Part shown: one piece after another, positions 50,699-59,981 of the stretch
How the letters are laid out: every line of letters starts with the position of its first letter
Numbering within the stretch: position 1 is the first letter of the stretch
DNA from: CAVEFW01 sp963643505
GTDB lineage: Bacteria > Actinomycetota > Coriobacteriia > Coriobacteriales > Eggerthellaceae
NCBI GenBank assembly: GCA_963643505.1
Contig: CAVIKF010000009.1
Coordinates: 1-64,000 of the forward strand
Direction of reading: 5' to 3'
DNA: 64,000 bases
Program-made: the position numbers and the translations under genes
Notes under the pieces: model-generated
The model's input: only the letters and a program-made list of their open reading frames with translations
Told to the model about the DNA's origin: nothing
The model's database searches: none

Positions 50699-52873
50699 AT
50701 GAGGATTGATTTACATTGCCACACCATCAAGGCGAAGAGCGGTGATAGCGGACGAGATATTGAACCAACTGATCTTGTCGAGATTTTAGCAAACAACCAG
50801 GTGGGCATTGCTGCGATTACGAACCACAATCTTTTTGATTGCTCGAAGTACAATCAGTGTGTCGCTGAGGCTTCTGCATAGGGAATCGATATTTGGCCGG
50901 GTATAGAACTCGATATCCGCGGTAAGTCCGAATCAGTTGGGCATGTTATCGTCATTGCTGATCCTGCCTATGCCGCTAAGTTCACTGCTATTTGTGACGG
51001 ACTGATTGGTGACACCCTTCCCGATGAATTCGTTCTTGATTGGGATAAGCTTGCCCCTGCATTTGTTGGGCAGGGTTTTGACTTCATCGTCATGTCCCAT
51101 TACCGCCCTTGCAAGGGTAAAGCCTTTAAGGACAAGGCGTTGCCCTATGCTGACAACCAGGCCTTGAAGGAAAGCTTTCCGGTGGATACACCGTTTTTCT
51201 TTGAGCCATCGAGCCTTAAGAGGGCAGGCGTCATGTATGCCGAGGGCGTCAACTGTTTGATTGGCTCGGATGTCAAGGACTGGAGCAGATATTCCGAGTG
51301 CTCTTTGCCTGAGCTTAAGCTTGAGGTGCAGGATTTCAGGCAATTCCTTCTTCTGTTGAGGAAAACGCCGGAGGTCCTTAAGACCATCATGGACAGGAAG
51401 ACCTCTGAGTTGGTCGAGATGAAACTGCATGATGATTCTTCTTCGATTACCTTTCCCGTTTACAACGATGTCAATGTCGTTTTTGGCGGCAAAGGGACGG
51501 GGAAGACGTCTATTCTTGAGAAAATTGAGGAGCATTTTAAGACTCAGGGAATGACGGACATCTCTTCGTATTACGCTTCCAGGAATAACGACACATATAA
51601 GCAGATGGTCGCGTTGAAGCCGGTAGAGAGCGATTTCGCCAAGCTCGGGGTCAACGACGAAGGTGATAACTTCGAGTTTCTTGGAGGGTGGCATGAACCC
51701 GCCGTGACTCCTCTCGATAAGTACCTTACTTGGGAAATGCATAGGGCTCAGAAAAAAGACACTGAACACTTTGGCTTTTCGGTGGCGTCGGCGCCTGATG
51801 AGCCGGACTTAGATGCGGCACGGGACGTTGTCAATCAATATTGCGAATTGGTTGAGGATGCTCGTGGATTCATGGGCAATGCAGTTCTTGCAGAGGCTCT
51901 TCCTTCAGAAGATTCAGTGCCCCTGCAGGCTCTCATTGAGAAAGCTTGCCGCTGCGTGCAGCTGTACGCACGTGAAACTTTCACGGCTGCTATCGCCCTT
52001 AAATTGGAACGGTTTACTATAGACAAGATGAAGAACTATATTACTGTTCGGACGGGGAACCCGACGAAGCCTTCCAGTACTGGGTTCTCTACTTTTGCCC
52101 TTAATTACAAGAGGGCAAGGAGTGCCCTAGCTTCGATTGCCTCAGCTTTTGAGACCAAACCTCATGAAGACGAGGTGCTGCTTGGAAGGTTGAGGGAAAA
52201 AGGTGATGTCGTTCAGCACCGAAAGTATCTAATTAACCCGTCCCATGCGACCAAAGTCGTATATTTGAGAGCTAAGGTCAAGGCAAACCTCCTTAAGTCT
52301 CTTGTAACCGCGATAGAAGATGCCTCGCTCTTTGATAGGACGCCTTCGGCTGAGCTTTCTTCTAAAATCGCGGAGATCAACGAGAGTTTGGAGGATATGG
52401 GTATCGCCTCGCTCAAGGACTGTCTGGGAGTTGCATCATCTGTTTCTTGCGGTTCTGACTTGAATTACGAGCCGTCAAATGGCGAGAGAGCAATGCTTGT
52501 GCTTGCCCATGCTTTGTTCGATGATAATGCCTCTATCTACATACTAGACGAACCTGAGGCGAGCATGGGTAACGAGTTCATAAATGATGTTATCGTCGAT
52601 CGCATCAACACCCTTGCGAAGGTCGGAAAAGTGGTCGTTGTCTCGACTCATAACGCTAATATCGCGGTGAGGACCCTGCCTTGGCAGTCGGTTTACCGGG
52701 CGTACGAAGACGGGGTGTACCGTACATATGTGGGTAATCCCTTCTGTGACGACCTCGAGGATCTGGCCGGAAAGGTACCGACCTTGTCTTGGACGCAGGT
52801 GAGCATGAGTACGCTAGAGGGCGGGGAGGACGCATTTACTGATAGGGAGTTGGTTTATGGAAAACTTAACTAA
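50699..52873 (+). pseudogene. PHP-ATPase (TrlF-like) defence protein interrupted by amber codon
   Basis: A single reading frame of 725 codons with one TAG at 50879-50881 (codon 61). The PHP phosphoesterase domain begins MRIDLHCHTIKAKSG, ITNHN follows, and after the stop come DIWPGIELDIRG and VGHVIVI. The second half is an SMC/ABC-type ATPase with Walker A FGGKGTGKTS (about 263) and Walker B YILDEPEASMGNEF (about 620), with a helical insert between. PHP-ATPase fusions occur in defence islands; nuclease or nucleotide-hydrolase action on invading nucleic acid is likely but unproven. As sequenced, the metal-binding HCH part is cut off from the ATPase unless the stop is read through; a restart at 51092 would lack it. 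Confidence 0.8.
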
Positions 52874-53249
52874 AGGCAACGGGCTGAACGAGGACGCTAA
52901 ACAACGTGAAATTATCGTGACCTTGCAAAAAAATGCGGGAGGAAGCGAAGTTCTTCACTTTGACGGCGCCGTTGATAGCTTGGATATCGACTTTGCAAAA
53001 ACCGATCAAAGCGGGCTGCGCAAACTGTTCTGCTGGCTTCTAGACGAACTGCTTAAGGAGAGGGCGGTCCTGAAGTTGGTAAAAGACCCGTCGGTAAAGA
53101 ATGCCACGTACCAAAAGGTGGCCGAGGACTACATTAAAGACCTTAACGAAGAAATTAATTCAATCTTCGTTGCGGAGTCTGAGGTAATTAAGAATCTGAC
53201 AGAAGAGATAAATTTATCCATTGCTGGGAGCAGCGCAGGGGCTAAATAG
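52857..53249 (+). CDS. Small partner of the PHP-ATPase, unknown function
   Basis: 130 residues; it overlaps the ATPase gene by 17 bp (GGAGTTGGTTT then ATGGAAAAC). Beta-rich start (REIIVTLQKNAGGSEVLHFDG), then helical (KLFCWLLDELLKERAVLKLV, VAEDYIKDLNEEINSIFVAE). No motif. The overlap implies a joint complex or coupled expression with the ATPase. A 9-bp hairpin (ATAGCCAGA / TCTGGCTAT) follows at 53247-53271. Confidence 0.6.
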   Translation: MENLTKGNGLNEDAKQREIIVTLQKNAGGSEVLHFDGAVDSLDIDFAKTDQSGLRKLFCWLLDELLKERAVLKLVKDPSVKNATYQKVAEDYIKDLNEEINSIFVAESEVIKNLTEEINLSIAGSSAGAK

Positions 53250-53297
53250 CCAGATCTTTTGTCTGGCTATCTTAAGAGATGCGCTGTGGGCTCCGGC

Positions 53298-53756
53298 ATG
53301 TTCGCCGAGTACGCAAGCAGGATGGCTGCCAGGATTGATGTAATGCTCGATGCGGGCATCGACTCCCTGGACGTGTATGAGGCCTCGTCGGCCGTGCTAA
53401 TCGAGCTGCTCTCGGAAGCTGGCAAGGCGCCCAAGTGGGCAGTCCCGCTGTCGAATGACGACTACTTCGGGGAGGAGGCCGAGAGTCGGCGTGCGGTCTC
53501 ACTGCTCGTCGACTACTTCAAGGCTAACCCGGACAGTTTCGAGCGCAGCGCCAAGGACTGCAAGCTCATCGTCCGTTACGCCGAGAACAACAGGTCTGCC
53601 GCGAAGCTCCTCAAGGAGGTGTCGACTTCGATGCCGCCCCGGTGCGAGCCCAAGATGATTACCGCGATGCTGACGCTAGACCTAAAGCAGACCGAGGATA
53701 TCTGCGGGCAGAAGATGGACGCCAAGAAGGGGTTGCTGGAATGGCTGTTTGGTTAG
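53298..53756 (+). CDS. Unknown soluble protein in the defence cassette
   Basis: 152 residues from ATG 53298; GTG 53286 is also possible. It is GC-rich (about 60 percent) compared with the genes before it, so it came from a different source. Helical throughout: FAEYASRMAARIDVMLDAGID, LVDYFKANPDSFERSAKDCK, KLLKEVSTSMPPRC. No recognised family; it may be a regulator or adaptor. Confidence 0.5.
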   Translation: MFAEYASRMAARIDVMLDAGIDSLDVYEASSAVLIELLSEAGKAPKWAVPLSNDDYFGEEAESRRAVSLLVDYFKANPDSFERSAKDCKLIVRYAENNRSAAKLLKEVSTSMPPRCEPKMITAMLTLDLKQTEDICGQKMDAKKGLLEWLFG

Positions 53757-53877
53757 AGCAACCACAATATATTGTGTTTATCATACTAATTGATAACAAT
53801 ATGTTCTTCGATGTGACTACTACTTTAGAATTGAATAACAAATAACAATTAGAAGTACGAAAGTAGGAGGTTTTTGA

Positions 53878-54432
53878 TTGGACGAGAACCGAAACGCGCT
53901 CGAATCCAGGGTGGAGGAATGCCTCGTATCCATTACCTGGACGCACAAGGTGCACGAGAAGCAAGGGGACATCTACAGCTTTTACTCAAAGTGCATCAAT
54001 ATCGCGTCAATCGTTGCCACCTCACTCACGGGATCTGGTGCTTTGACACTGCTGGCCTTTGATGAGTCTTGGATGAAAGTGGCGACGGTTGCTCTTGCAT
54101 TCATATCCCTTGTTTTGTTTATCTGCTCCGTTGCATTTTCGTTTTCCGAGAATGCCCTTAGCCATCGCCAGGCTGCGAAGGTTTTCTTATCGCTGAGGGA
54201 GGAGGGCAGGGACCTTAAGGCTCTGCTCGCTGACGAATCCTGCTCATGCCAGCAGCTTCAGTCGAAATACGAGGCTTTGAGGGGGAGGTATCTCGTCGCA
54301 TGTACGCTTGAGCCCCAGACGACTGACAGAGCCGTCATGAAAGCGGACAAGGCGCTGAAGGCGGGTGAGTCGACCGTTTCCGACGAGGAGCGTCGTCTGC
54401 TAGCCGCCACGGATGTGGGTGAATCCCTATGA
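53878..54432 (+). CDS. CBASS effector, SLATT-type two-helix membrane protein
   Basis: 184 residues from TTG 53878 with AGGAGG seven bases upstream. N-terminal helix (RVEECLVSITWTHKVHEKQGDIY), two membrane helices (about 42-63 and 67-90) and a C-terminal helical domain (LSHRQAAKVFLSLREEGRDL, QLQSKYEALRGRYLV) match SLATT (SMODS and SLOG-associating 2TM effector) domains. On phage sensing, a cyclic nucleotide made by the next gene should trigger it to disrupt the membrane. The stop overlaps the CD-NTase start (ATGA). Confidence 0.82.
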   Translation: MDENRNALESRVEECLVSITWTHKVHEKQGDIYSFYSKCINIASIVATSLTGSGALTLLAFDESWMKVATVALAFISLVLFICSVAFSFSENALSHRQAAKVFLSLREEGRDLKALLADESCSCQQLQSKYEALRGRYLVACTLEPQTTDRAVMKADKALKAGESTVSDEERRLLAATDVGESL

Positions 54433-55745
54433 GTCTTGATGAGATATTCGAATCGTTCTTTGACGCCGTTTCTCTCGATGATCTCAACGCCTACCAGCCG
54501 ACCATCGACACGATTTTCAAGAAGCTGAACAGTCATTATTACGGATACTCGTCCGAGTCGGACCATGGGTACGTCGTTGGGTCCGTTGGTAGAGGGACGG
54601 CAGTGCTGGGGACTAGCGATGTAGACCTTCTGTTCGACCTGCCGTCCGATGTGTACAACCGCTTCGACAGTTATGACAACAATGGTCAGTCAAAGCTTCT
54701 CCAAGACGTGAAGAACGTCATCAAGGAGAGGTACCCGCGCACTGATGTGAAGGGCGACGGCCAGGCTGTTGTCATTAGCTTTGATTCGCTGCCGTTCACG
54801 GTGGATCTCGTCCCGGCGTTCAAGCAGGAAGACGGATGGTTCAAGCATCCAGACTCAAAGGACGGCGGCTCGTGGAAGAAGACCGATCCCATCCCTGAAC
54901 AGGATGCATGCGGTGACGAGCAAGCCGTATCCTCCGGTTGGTTCAGGAGGTTATGTAACACGCTACGCGTGTGGAAGAACAACGAGGGCTTCCATTTCAA
55001 GGGGCTGTTGATTGACACCTTGGTCGGACAATTTGTCGATGGGAGGGAGGGTGTTTGCAACGCTGGCATCGATTCGTCTTACCTTCTTATCCGGGACCTG
55101 ATTGAGGAACTTTCTAAGGAAAATGCCGACCAGGCGTACTGGCATGCCATAGGCAGCAATCAGCTCATCTACAACGATGATGACGGCAAATTCGTCCGAA
55201 AGGCTTCTCGGGCCTTGGACAAGCTTGACGGCGCAGCGACGGACGAAGAACGGGAGCAAGCGCTTTACGATTTGCTCGGAAAGACGTTCGAGGACTGCGT
55301 GGATGGTGCCGCTGCCAAGGAGAGCCATCGCTGTCTTCTCGAGAAATACGGTGCCGAGGACAGCGAGCAGTTCATCGAGGATTTCTGCCCAATAGACATC
55401 AGATACGATGTTAAGATCGACTGCAAAGTCACCCAGGATGGATTCAGAACATGCCTGCTCCTCGACATGCTCAGAAGGCATTTGCCGCTGTTGCCTCATA
55501 AGAGCCTAGAATTCATGATCGTGGGATGCAACGTACCCGAGCCGTACGAGGTTCGTTGGAAGGTTAAGAACTGCGGCGAGGTCGCATACAGCCGGGACTG
55601 CATCAGGGGGCAGATAAAAAGCGGGGGGAAGCGGATAACCGAGCACACCGATTTCCGCGGCAATCACTATGTCGAGGTCTATATCTTGCGAGCGGGGGCG
55701 TGTGTTGCACGCGACCGGATCAGCGTCCCGATCGTCTCTGGATAG
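54429..55745 (+). CDS. CBASS CD-NTase (SMODS nucleotidyltransferase) with AGS-C sensor domain
   Basis: 438 residues. DNA-pol-beta fold: GSVGRGTAVLGTSDVDLLFDLP (about 51-72) has the GS motif and the first two catalytic Asp; the third is in FTVDLVPAF (about 121). The substrate-binding helical domain follows. From about 355 there is an Ig-like AGS-C sensor domain (VRWKVKNCGEVAYSRDCIRGQIK, HYVEVYILRAGACVARD). It makes a cyclic oligonucleotide signal in infected cells. With the SLATT effector it forms a minimal two-gene (type I) CBASS without ancillary genes. Confidence 0.88.
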   Translation: MSLDEIFESFFDAVSLDDLNAYQPTIDTIFKKLNSHYYGYSSESDHGYVVGSVGRGTAVLGTSDVDLLFDLPSDVYNRFDSYDNNGQSKLLQDVKNVIKERYPRTDVKGDGQAVVISFDSLPFTVDLVPAFKQEDGWFKHPDSKDGGSWKKTDPIPEQDACGDEQAVSSGWFRRLCNTLRVWKNNEGFHFKGLLIDTLVGQFVDGREGVCNAGIDSSYLLIRDLIEELSKENADQAYWHAIGSNQLIYNDDDGKFVRKASRALDKLDGAATDEEREQALYDLLGKTFEDCVDGAAAKESHRCLLEKYGAEDSEQFIEDFCPIDIRYDVKIDCKVTQDGFRTCLLLDMLRRHLPLLPHKSLEFMIVGCNVPEPYEVRWKVKNCGEVAYSRDCIRGQIKSGGKRITEHTDFRGNHYVEVYILRAGACVARDRISVPIVSG

Positions 55746-55775
55746 AGCTAAAACGTCGCGGTCGATTTGCGAGAC

Positions 55776-55822
55776 TTAATTAACTACTCACACTAAGCTG
55801 ACTAGTGCGAGTAGTTAATTTA
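55776..55822. promoter_or_regulatory. 20-bp inverted repeat, likely AbiEi autoregulation site
   Basis: TTAATTAACTACTCACACTA and TAGTGCGAGTAGTTAATTTA are inverted around a 7-bp spacer, with two mismatches. It lies 22 bp before abiEi. AbiEi-type antitoxins are known to repress their own operon by binding inverted repeats there. Confidence 0.75.
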
Positions 55823-55843
55823 GAATTCAAGTAGGTGGTGAAC

Positions 55844-56389
55844 ATGATTATTGCGCACGAGGCGGCGGTCGCGGAGTTCGGTAGCCCGTACCGCATCAAT
55901 GGGGAAATACAGGTCGGCAGGCTGTTTCGCGTGGCCCGGGGATTCTACTCCGACACGCGCCACGTGGACCCCTACGCCCTGTGCGTCATGCGCTACCCGG
56001 GTGCCATCGTGACCATGGACAGCGCCTTCTACCTCCACGGTCTCACCGATCGCGTACCGGACAAGGTCCACCATGTGACTACGAGGAGCGCGACGAGGAT
56101 AACCGACGTCGGAGTGGTCCAGCGCTTCTCTGAGGACCGACTGCTCAATCTCAGCAAGACCGTCATCGAGCGCAACGGCTCGAAGATACAGGTCTACAAT
56201 CGTGAGCGCATGCTGATCGAGCTCATGCGCGCGTCGGCGTCGATGGCGCCGGACTACTACGCCGAGCTCATCGGCTCGTACCGCAGGATTGCCGATGAGC
56301 TGGATCTCTACGCCGTGGAAGAGTACATGGAGATGTTCGAGAGGAACGGCTACATGGCCGACATCCTGCAGAGGGAGGTGCTGTGTTGA
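55844..56389 (+). CDS. abiEi: AbiEi-family antitoxin (type IV toxin-antitoxin)
   Basis: 181 residues from ATG 55844 (AGGTGG site); GTG at 55835 or 55838 is also in frame. N-terminal winged-helix part (short compared with the family; INGEIQVGRLFRVARGFYSD) and AbiEi C-domain: AIVTMDSAFYLHGLTDRVPDKVHHVT, RERMLIELMRASASMAPDYYAELIGSYR. It neutralises the nucleotidyltransferase toxin AbiEii and represses the operon. The toxin gene next to it is broken, so this antitoxin has no local partner. Confidence 0.85.
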   Translation: MIIAHEAAVAEFGSPYRINGEIQVGRLFRVARGFYSDTRHVDPYALCVMRYPGAIVTMDSAFYLHGLTDRVPDKVHHVTTRSATRITDVGVVQRFSEDRLLNLSKTVIERNGSKIQVYNRERMLIELMRASASMAPDYYAELIGSYRRIADELDLYAVEEYMEMFERNGYMADILQREVLC

Positions 56390-56667
56390 ACCTCGCAGAG
56401 ATGAGGGACGCATACATCGATGACGGCTACGGTTATGAGGCCGCATCGACAAGGTCGTGCTAGGACGCGTTTCTGGTTGTGGTGGCATCGTCGGCCTTCG
56501 CCGACAAGGTCACCTTCAAGGGCGGCATCGTGATGCAGCAGGTCTCCGGAGACAGGCGCTGCATCCGCCAGCTCTCTAGGGCGAAGGACAATTGGCTGGA
56601 GCTTCCCGTAGGGAAGGTGACGGCCGGTATCCTTTCCGAAATAAGGAAGCTTGCGACGAAGCGGTAG
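56383..56667 (+). pseudogene. AbiEii toxin remnant with amber codon and internal deletion
   Basis: It begins at GTG 56383 inside the abiEi end: LNLAEMRDAYIDDGYGYEAA, TAG at 56461-56463 where relatives would be expected to carry Gln before DA, then DAFLVVVASSAFADKVTFKGGIVMQQVSGDRR. The nucleotidyltransferase core that should follow is missing, and the tail (LPVGKVTAGILSEIRKLATKR) does not belong to the expected place. About 94 codons against about 280-300 in the family. Non-functional as a toxin. Confidence 0.8.
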
Positions 56668-56730
56668 GGCCCCTGGGCTGGGCGATGCAAACCGGCTCAA
56701 CGCAATCGAAATTTATGTAGCCGCAAGCCG

Positions 56731-56785
56731 ACTTGCGAAGAATCGTCCCATTGGGAAATCGTCCCAATAGGACGTTTTTGGTAGT
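56731..56785 (+). repeat. Right copy of the defence-cassette flanking repeat
   Basis: ACTTGCGAAGAATCGTCCCA... matches the left copy at 50622-50679. It contains CGTCC-caata-GGACG followed by TTTTT, a terminator-like hairpin. Confidence 0.8.
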
Positions 56786-56947
56786 GGAGAGAGTGGCGAG
56801 TTTAGCTTTCCCCGGGCTGTTAAATGGACCGAATTTTAGTGTGCACTTAGCTTCGCTATGCCCTTAATTCGCTTGCTCCATGGCTTCTGAAATCCGCCCA
56901 TTCAGGCATTCATTTCTGCAGCTCCCAAGCTAAACGCCTTTTTCGTC

Positions 56948-57235
56948 TTGATAAAAGGGATTTCTGTCATCGGCCCTCGCTGTGTCACTGAGGAAGAGCT
57001 TGAATTCTTAGGTGCTGATAGAGATTTATATCTAAGCGTCCCAAGTGGCATTACTGGATTGTGGCAAACCGGGCCAAGAAACTCAGCATCTTTTGAAAGC
57101 GGTCAAAGGCAGGAGATTGAGTTGTGGAAAGGCAAGTTTGACTTCCTAGAAGAAGAGGGCTGCGAAGTGGTCTACCTTCCGCGCACCCCTGAGATTTCTA
57201 CGACGCAAATCAAGAAAGACTTAATGGGCAGGTAG
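56948..57235 (+). pseudogene. Phosphoglycosyl-transferase C-terminal fragment
   Basis: 95 codons: ISVIGPRCVTEEELEFLGADR, VPSGITGLWQTGPRNSASFESGQRQEIEL. This is the C-terminal third of a bacterial sugar transferase like those at 34699 and 35559; the membrane helix and catalytic Asp-Glu are missing. It suggests the polysaccharide locus once extended to here and was cut by the defence cassette. Confidence 0.8.
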
Positions 57236-57362
57236 GATGTTTGTAAGTAAGTTGCTGCTGGAGGGCGGATTTGTGCGGCGGCACGTCGCTGCAGCTTTGC
57301 GCTCTTTCGGTAGTAAAATAGAGCAATGTTAAAACATTAAGGCATCGTGTATTTGGAGGTTT

Positions 57363-58985
57363 ATGGGTTCTGTCCAAGATATCGTTGATGTTATAAATGC
57401 TTTGTCTGGATCTGACCCTCTTTATCTTGTCGTGGGCGCTGCCGTTGTTGCAATTTTTACAGTAAGCGTTCTTTACCGATCCCCTCTTTCGCACTGGTAT
57501 AAATCTATCGCCTGCTTTGCTGTCTTTCTTGCTGCCGTTGCTTTTGTAGCTTTCAAGGTGACCATATACGCAGTGTTCATAGTTGCTCTGGCATTACTTT
57601 TCGTCTGCTTGTTGGTGGTATTAATTAACTATTTCTACTGCAACAGGCAGCTTGAAAATATACTCAAATACTCCGATTCTCAAAACGATGGCTGCGACTA
57701 TGCAAAAGCAATTGCTGAAATTAAGAACATCAACACAGGACATCTAACTAAACGCCAGTTGATACAGTTCAAACGCTATCAAATACATTGCCATTTGACT
57801 CTTGGTAATGCCGCCATCGTGAAAAAGTTGCTCGAGGACGATTCTCTTGAGCCTGCTTTAAGGCACCTTGTTCTTCATGTGATTGCCGTGGGCGCTTGCG
57901 ACCGTAAAGCATCGGAAGAAGAGCTCAAAACGGCTTTAGCATGTGCCTCGGAGAAAACTGAGCCCCTCATTCGGCTTCAGCTTGATTACAACCTTGCAGT
58001 TGCGCATATTAATGCCGGACACTTTAGGAGTGCAGACGACGAACTGGGCAAAGTAATTGCCAGTGTTCACAGATTCAAAATATCTGACAAAACGTTCTTG
58101 AACTTGCTGTATACGACCGCGGTGCTAAACAAAGCACGGGTTGGCTGCTCTGATTCCGGAATAACGGCAGGGCAAAAGCTTATATCGGATTATCAGAGCT
58201 TTCTTGACATGAACGCCAGTGCTGATATAAGCGCTCTTTTCAACTTGAAGTTAATGCTTATGCGCCAATACGATTTTAACGGTGCCGAGAAGGCTAGCAT
58301 GTACGCCGAAGAGGTTGAAAGCGTATTAGGGCGTGATGATTTGTCTAGGCAACAACTCCTGCTGACGATGGCGAGTTTTGCACGCATTGCTTACTCGGAT
58401 GGGTTAGACCCTACACCTGCACTTAGCTTTTTTAGCGAACAAGATTTGATATTTGCAGATTTAAAACCCGGTCAGCGTTTTGTCATATACAGGGCGCTCG
58501 ATGAGGTTTTGCGTTCGTTTGTAACTGAAGAGCCGTACATAACCGTATTGCATTCTGCTGCCAAGTCGTACTTCTTGCACAGAGCTGCAGATGATCTTAG
58601 TGCATGGGAAAAGTCTTTGCCGCAAGAGGCTATTTTATTGCGCGCGCAAGTGCTCAGAGAGCGTTCTTGGTTGTATGAACAATTGGGCTTTGGCTCTGAT
58701 GAGGTTTTGTCCTGCGCCAGGGATGCAATAGGCTTGCTGGAAGAAGGCTTGCAAATAAGATCAGCGCTTGAGCTCAGATGGATGCTTGCAAAGCGTTTGA
58801 TTTTTGAGGACCCAGCCGCTGCTAAAGCAGAAATTGATAATGTTGCGCATCGATTGCAAACGCTCGAAGGCGATCCGTCTCTAGGCTATCCCTATTACGA
58901 GCTCTGCCTTTGTTATGGATTGCTTGGAATGGCGCGTGAATGCAGGGAGGCTTACGAAAAGGCAGCGTCCTTTGATACCTCATGA
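57363..58985 (+). CDS. Membrane-anchored TPR-like protein, unknown function
   Basis: 540 residues with ATG after TTGGAGG. Three hydrophobic helices (about 20-36, 44-62, 68-90) are followed by about 440 residues of paired amphipathic helices resembling tetratricopeptide repeats (for example LRHLVLHVIAVGACDRKASEEEL, YNLAVAHINAGHFRSADDEL, LGYPYYELCLCYGLLGMAREC). Probably a scaffold facing the cytoplasm. Last codons overlap the next start (ATGA), so the two genes act together. Confidence 0.65.
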   Translation: MGSVQDIVDVINALSGSDPLYLVVGAAVVAIFTVSVLYRSPLSHWYKSIACFAVFLAAVAFVAFKVTIYAVFIVALALLFVCLLVVLINYFYCNRQLENILKYSDSQNDGCDYAKAIAEIKNINTGHLTKRQLIQFKRYQIHCHLTLGNAAIVKKLLEDDSLEPALRHLVLHVIAVGACDRKASEEELKTALACASEKTEPLIRLQLDYNLAVAHINAGHFRSADDELGKVIASVHRFKISDKTFLNLLYTTAVLNKARVGCSDSGITAGQKLISDYQSFLDMNASADISALFNLKLMLMRQYDFNGAEKASMYAEEVESVLGRDDLSRQQLLLTMASFARIAYSDGLDPTPALSFFSEQDLIFADLKPGQRFVIYRALDEVLRSFVTEEPYITVLHSAAKSYFLHRAADDLSAWEKSLPQEAILLRAQVLRERSWLYEQLGFGSDEVLSCARDAIGLLEEGLQIRSALELRWMLAKRLIFEDPAAAKAEIDNVAHRLQTLEGDPSLGYPYYELCLCYGLLGMARECREAYEKAASFDTS

Positions 58986-59572
58986 ATAGCTATGCGCCAA
59001 GCGTGCGGCTTGACGTTGCCAGAGCGGGCTTTTCTGCCAGGTTTTACTTGATGGTTGACACTCTTGGTGATACCGAGGGTCTAGTTCCCTTTCTGGCCAC
59101 CGACGAGGGAAGAAAGTGGCTTGCGGATTATCCTGGCGTTAGTACTCTTTCCCTTGCTGTTTTGTCTGGTCGTTTTCTTGGATATCGCGGACCTATTCCT
59201 TTAGAGAGGCGAGCTGTAGTTAACGGTGAGCTTTTGCTGGTTGGCTATTGGTTTGCTATGCCTAAACTTGGGCTCGCTTTCGATCCGAGTGCAACAACGA
59301 AAAGCGGTGCTCGCGGGGCCGTGTTCTTTCAAGATTACCACCCGTTTTCGCAAGGAGATTCGGCTCCCTGCGTTGTTGTGCAGGGTAGAGAACTCACGCC
59401 GCTGCCATCTCAAGCCATGCTTTGTGATGAAGGGGTTTTGTCTGAAGTTGAGCGGATTGCTGTCGGTGATGTTCTTGCTGCGCTGAACAAGACCTGCAGA
59501 TACAAGTGCCCTTCTTTGGATGCTTTGCACAGATATTTTATTGACGGTTGTTCTGATATTCCGATTGAGTGA
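58982..59572 (+). CDS. Partner of the TPR-like protein, unknown function
   Basis: 196 residues; the start overlaps the preceding stop. Mixed alpha/beta, starting MNSYAPSVRLDVARAGFSARFYL, with PIPLERRAVVNGELLLVGYWFAM in the middle. No motif or signal is recognised. Its coupling to the TPR-like membrane protein suggests a two-protein unit; whether this is secretion, defence or other work cannot be told. Confidence 0.55.
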   Translation: MNSYAPSVRLDVARAGFSARFYLMVDTLGDTEGLVPFLATDEGRKWLADYPGVSTLSLAVLSGRFLGYRGPIPLERRAVVNGELLLVGYWFAMPKLGLAFDPSATTKSGARGAVFFQDYHPFSQGDSAPCVVVQGRELTPLPSQAMLCDEGVLSEVERIAVGDVLAALNKTCRYKCPSLDALHRYFIDGCSDIPIE

Positions 59573-59981
59573 CATTGCTCGCTTGAGGTTTGAGCATTTA
59601 TCAGACACTGCGTCACTTCGCGCATTACTCGCTTGCGGAGCCTTAATGCATGTTTGGATTGACGGCGTGGCTGTTTTTGATTGTTTCTTTGCCAATCGGC
59701 TGATAATGGCGGCTTGTTTGGCGTTTTGTTAGATAGGTATTTTTCCCGCTGCCCTTTGTGTGCACTTGCTTTACATGCTTGGGGACCTATTTCGGCCCTC
59801 AATTTTCTTCATTTCCGGCATTCCTTTGAGCAAGAGGAGGAAGTCATTACTTCCGGCAAGGGCAACGCCAGCCGTATGCTGAATCTGCCCGCGCCTAGCG
59901 GTGACCTCCCGCTCGCGCTCCGTGACAACCGCCCATCCTGAAGTCATCGACGAGCTGGGCCAGCTTTAGCGTTCTAGATTG
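59573..59981. other. Degenerate stretch without an intact gene
   Basis: Short reading pieces only. The segment 59836-59940 reads as EEEVITSGKGNASRMLNLPA and ends in a stop; it may be a gene tail of unknown origin. Confidence 0.35.

Noticed and set aside
50879..56463. Amber recoding (TAG as a sense codon) in the defence cassette, since two genes have in-frame TAG
   Set aside because: TAG ends several intact genes here (universal stress protein, EF-G-like GTPase, wecB), and the second gene also carries a large deletion, so simple nonsense mutation is the better explanation.
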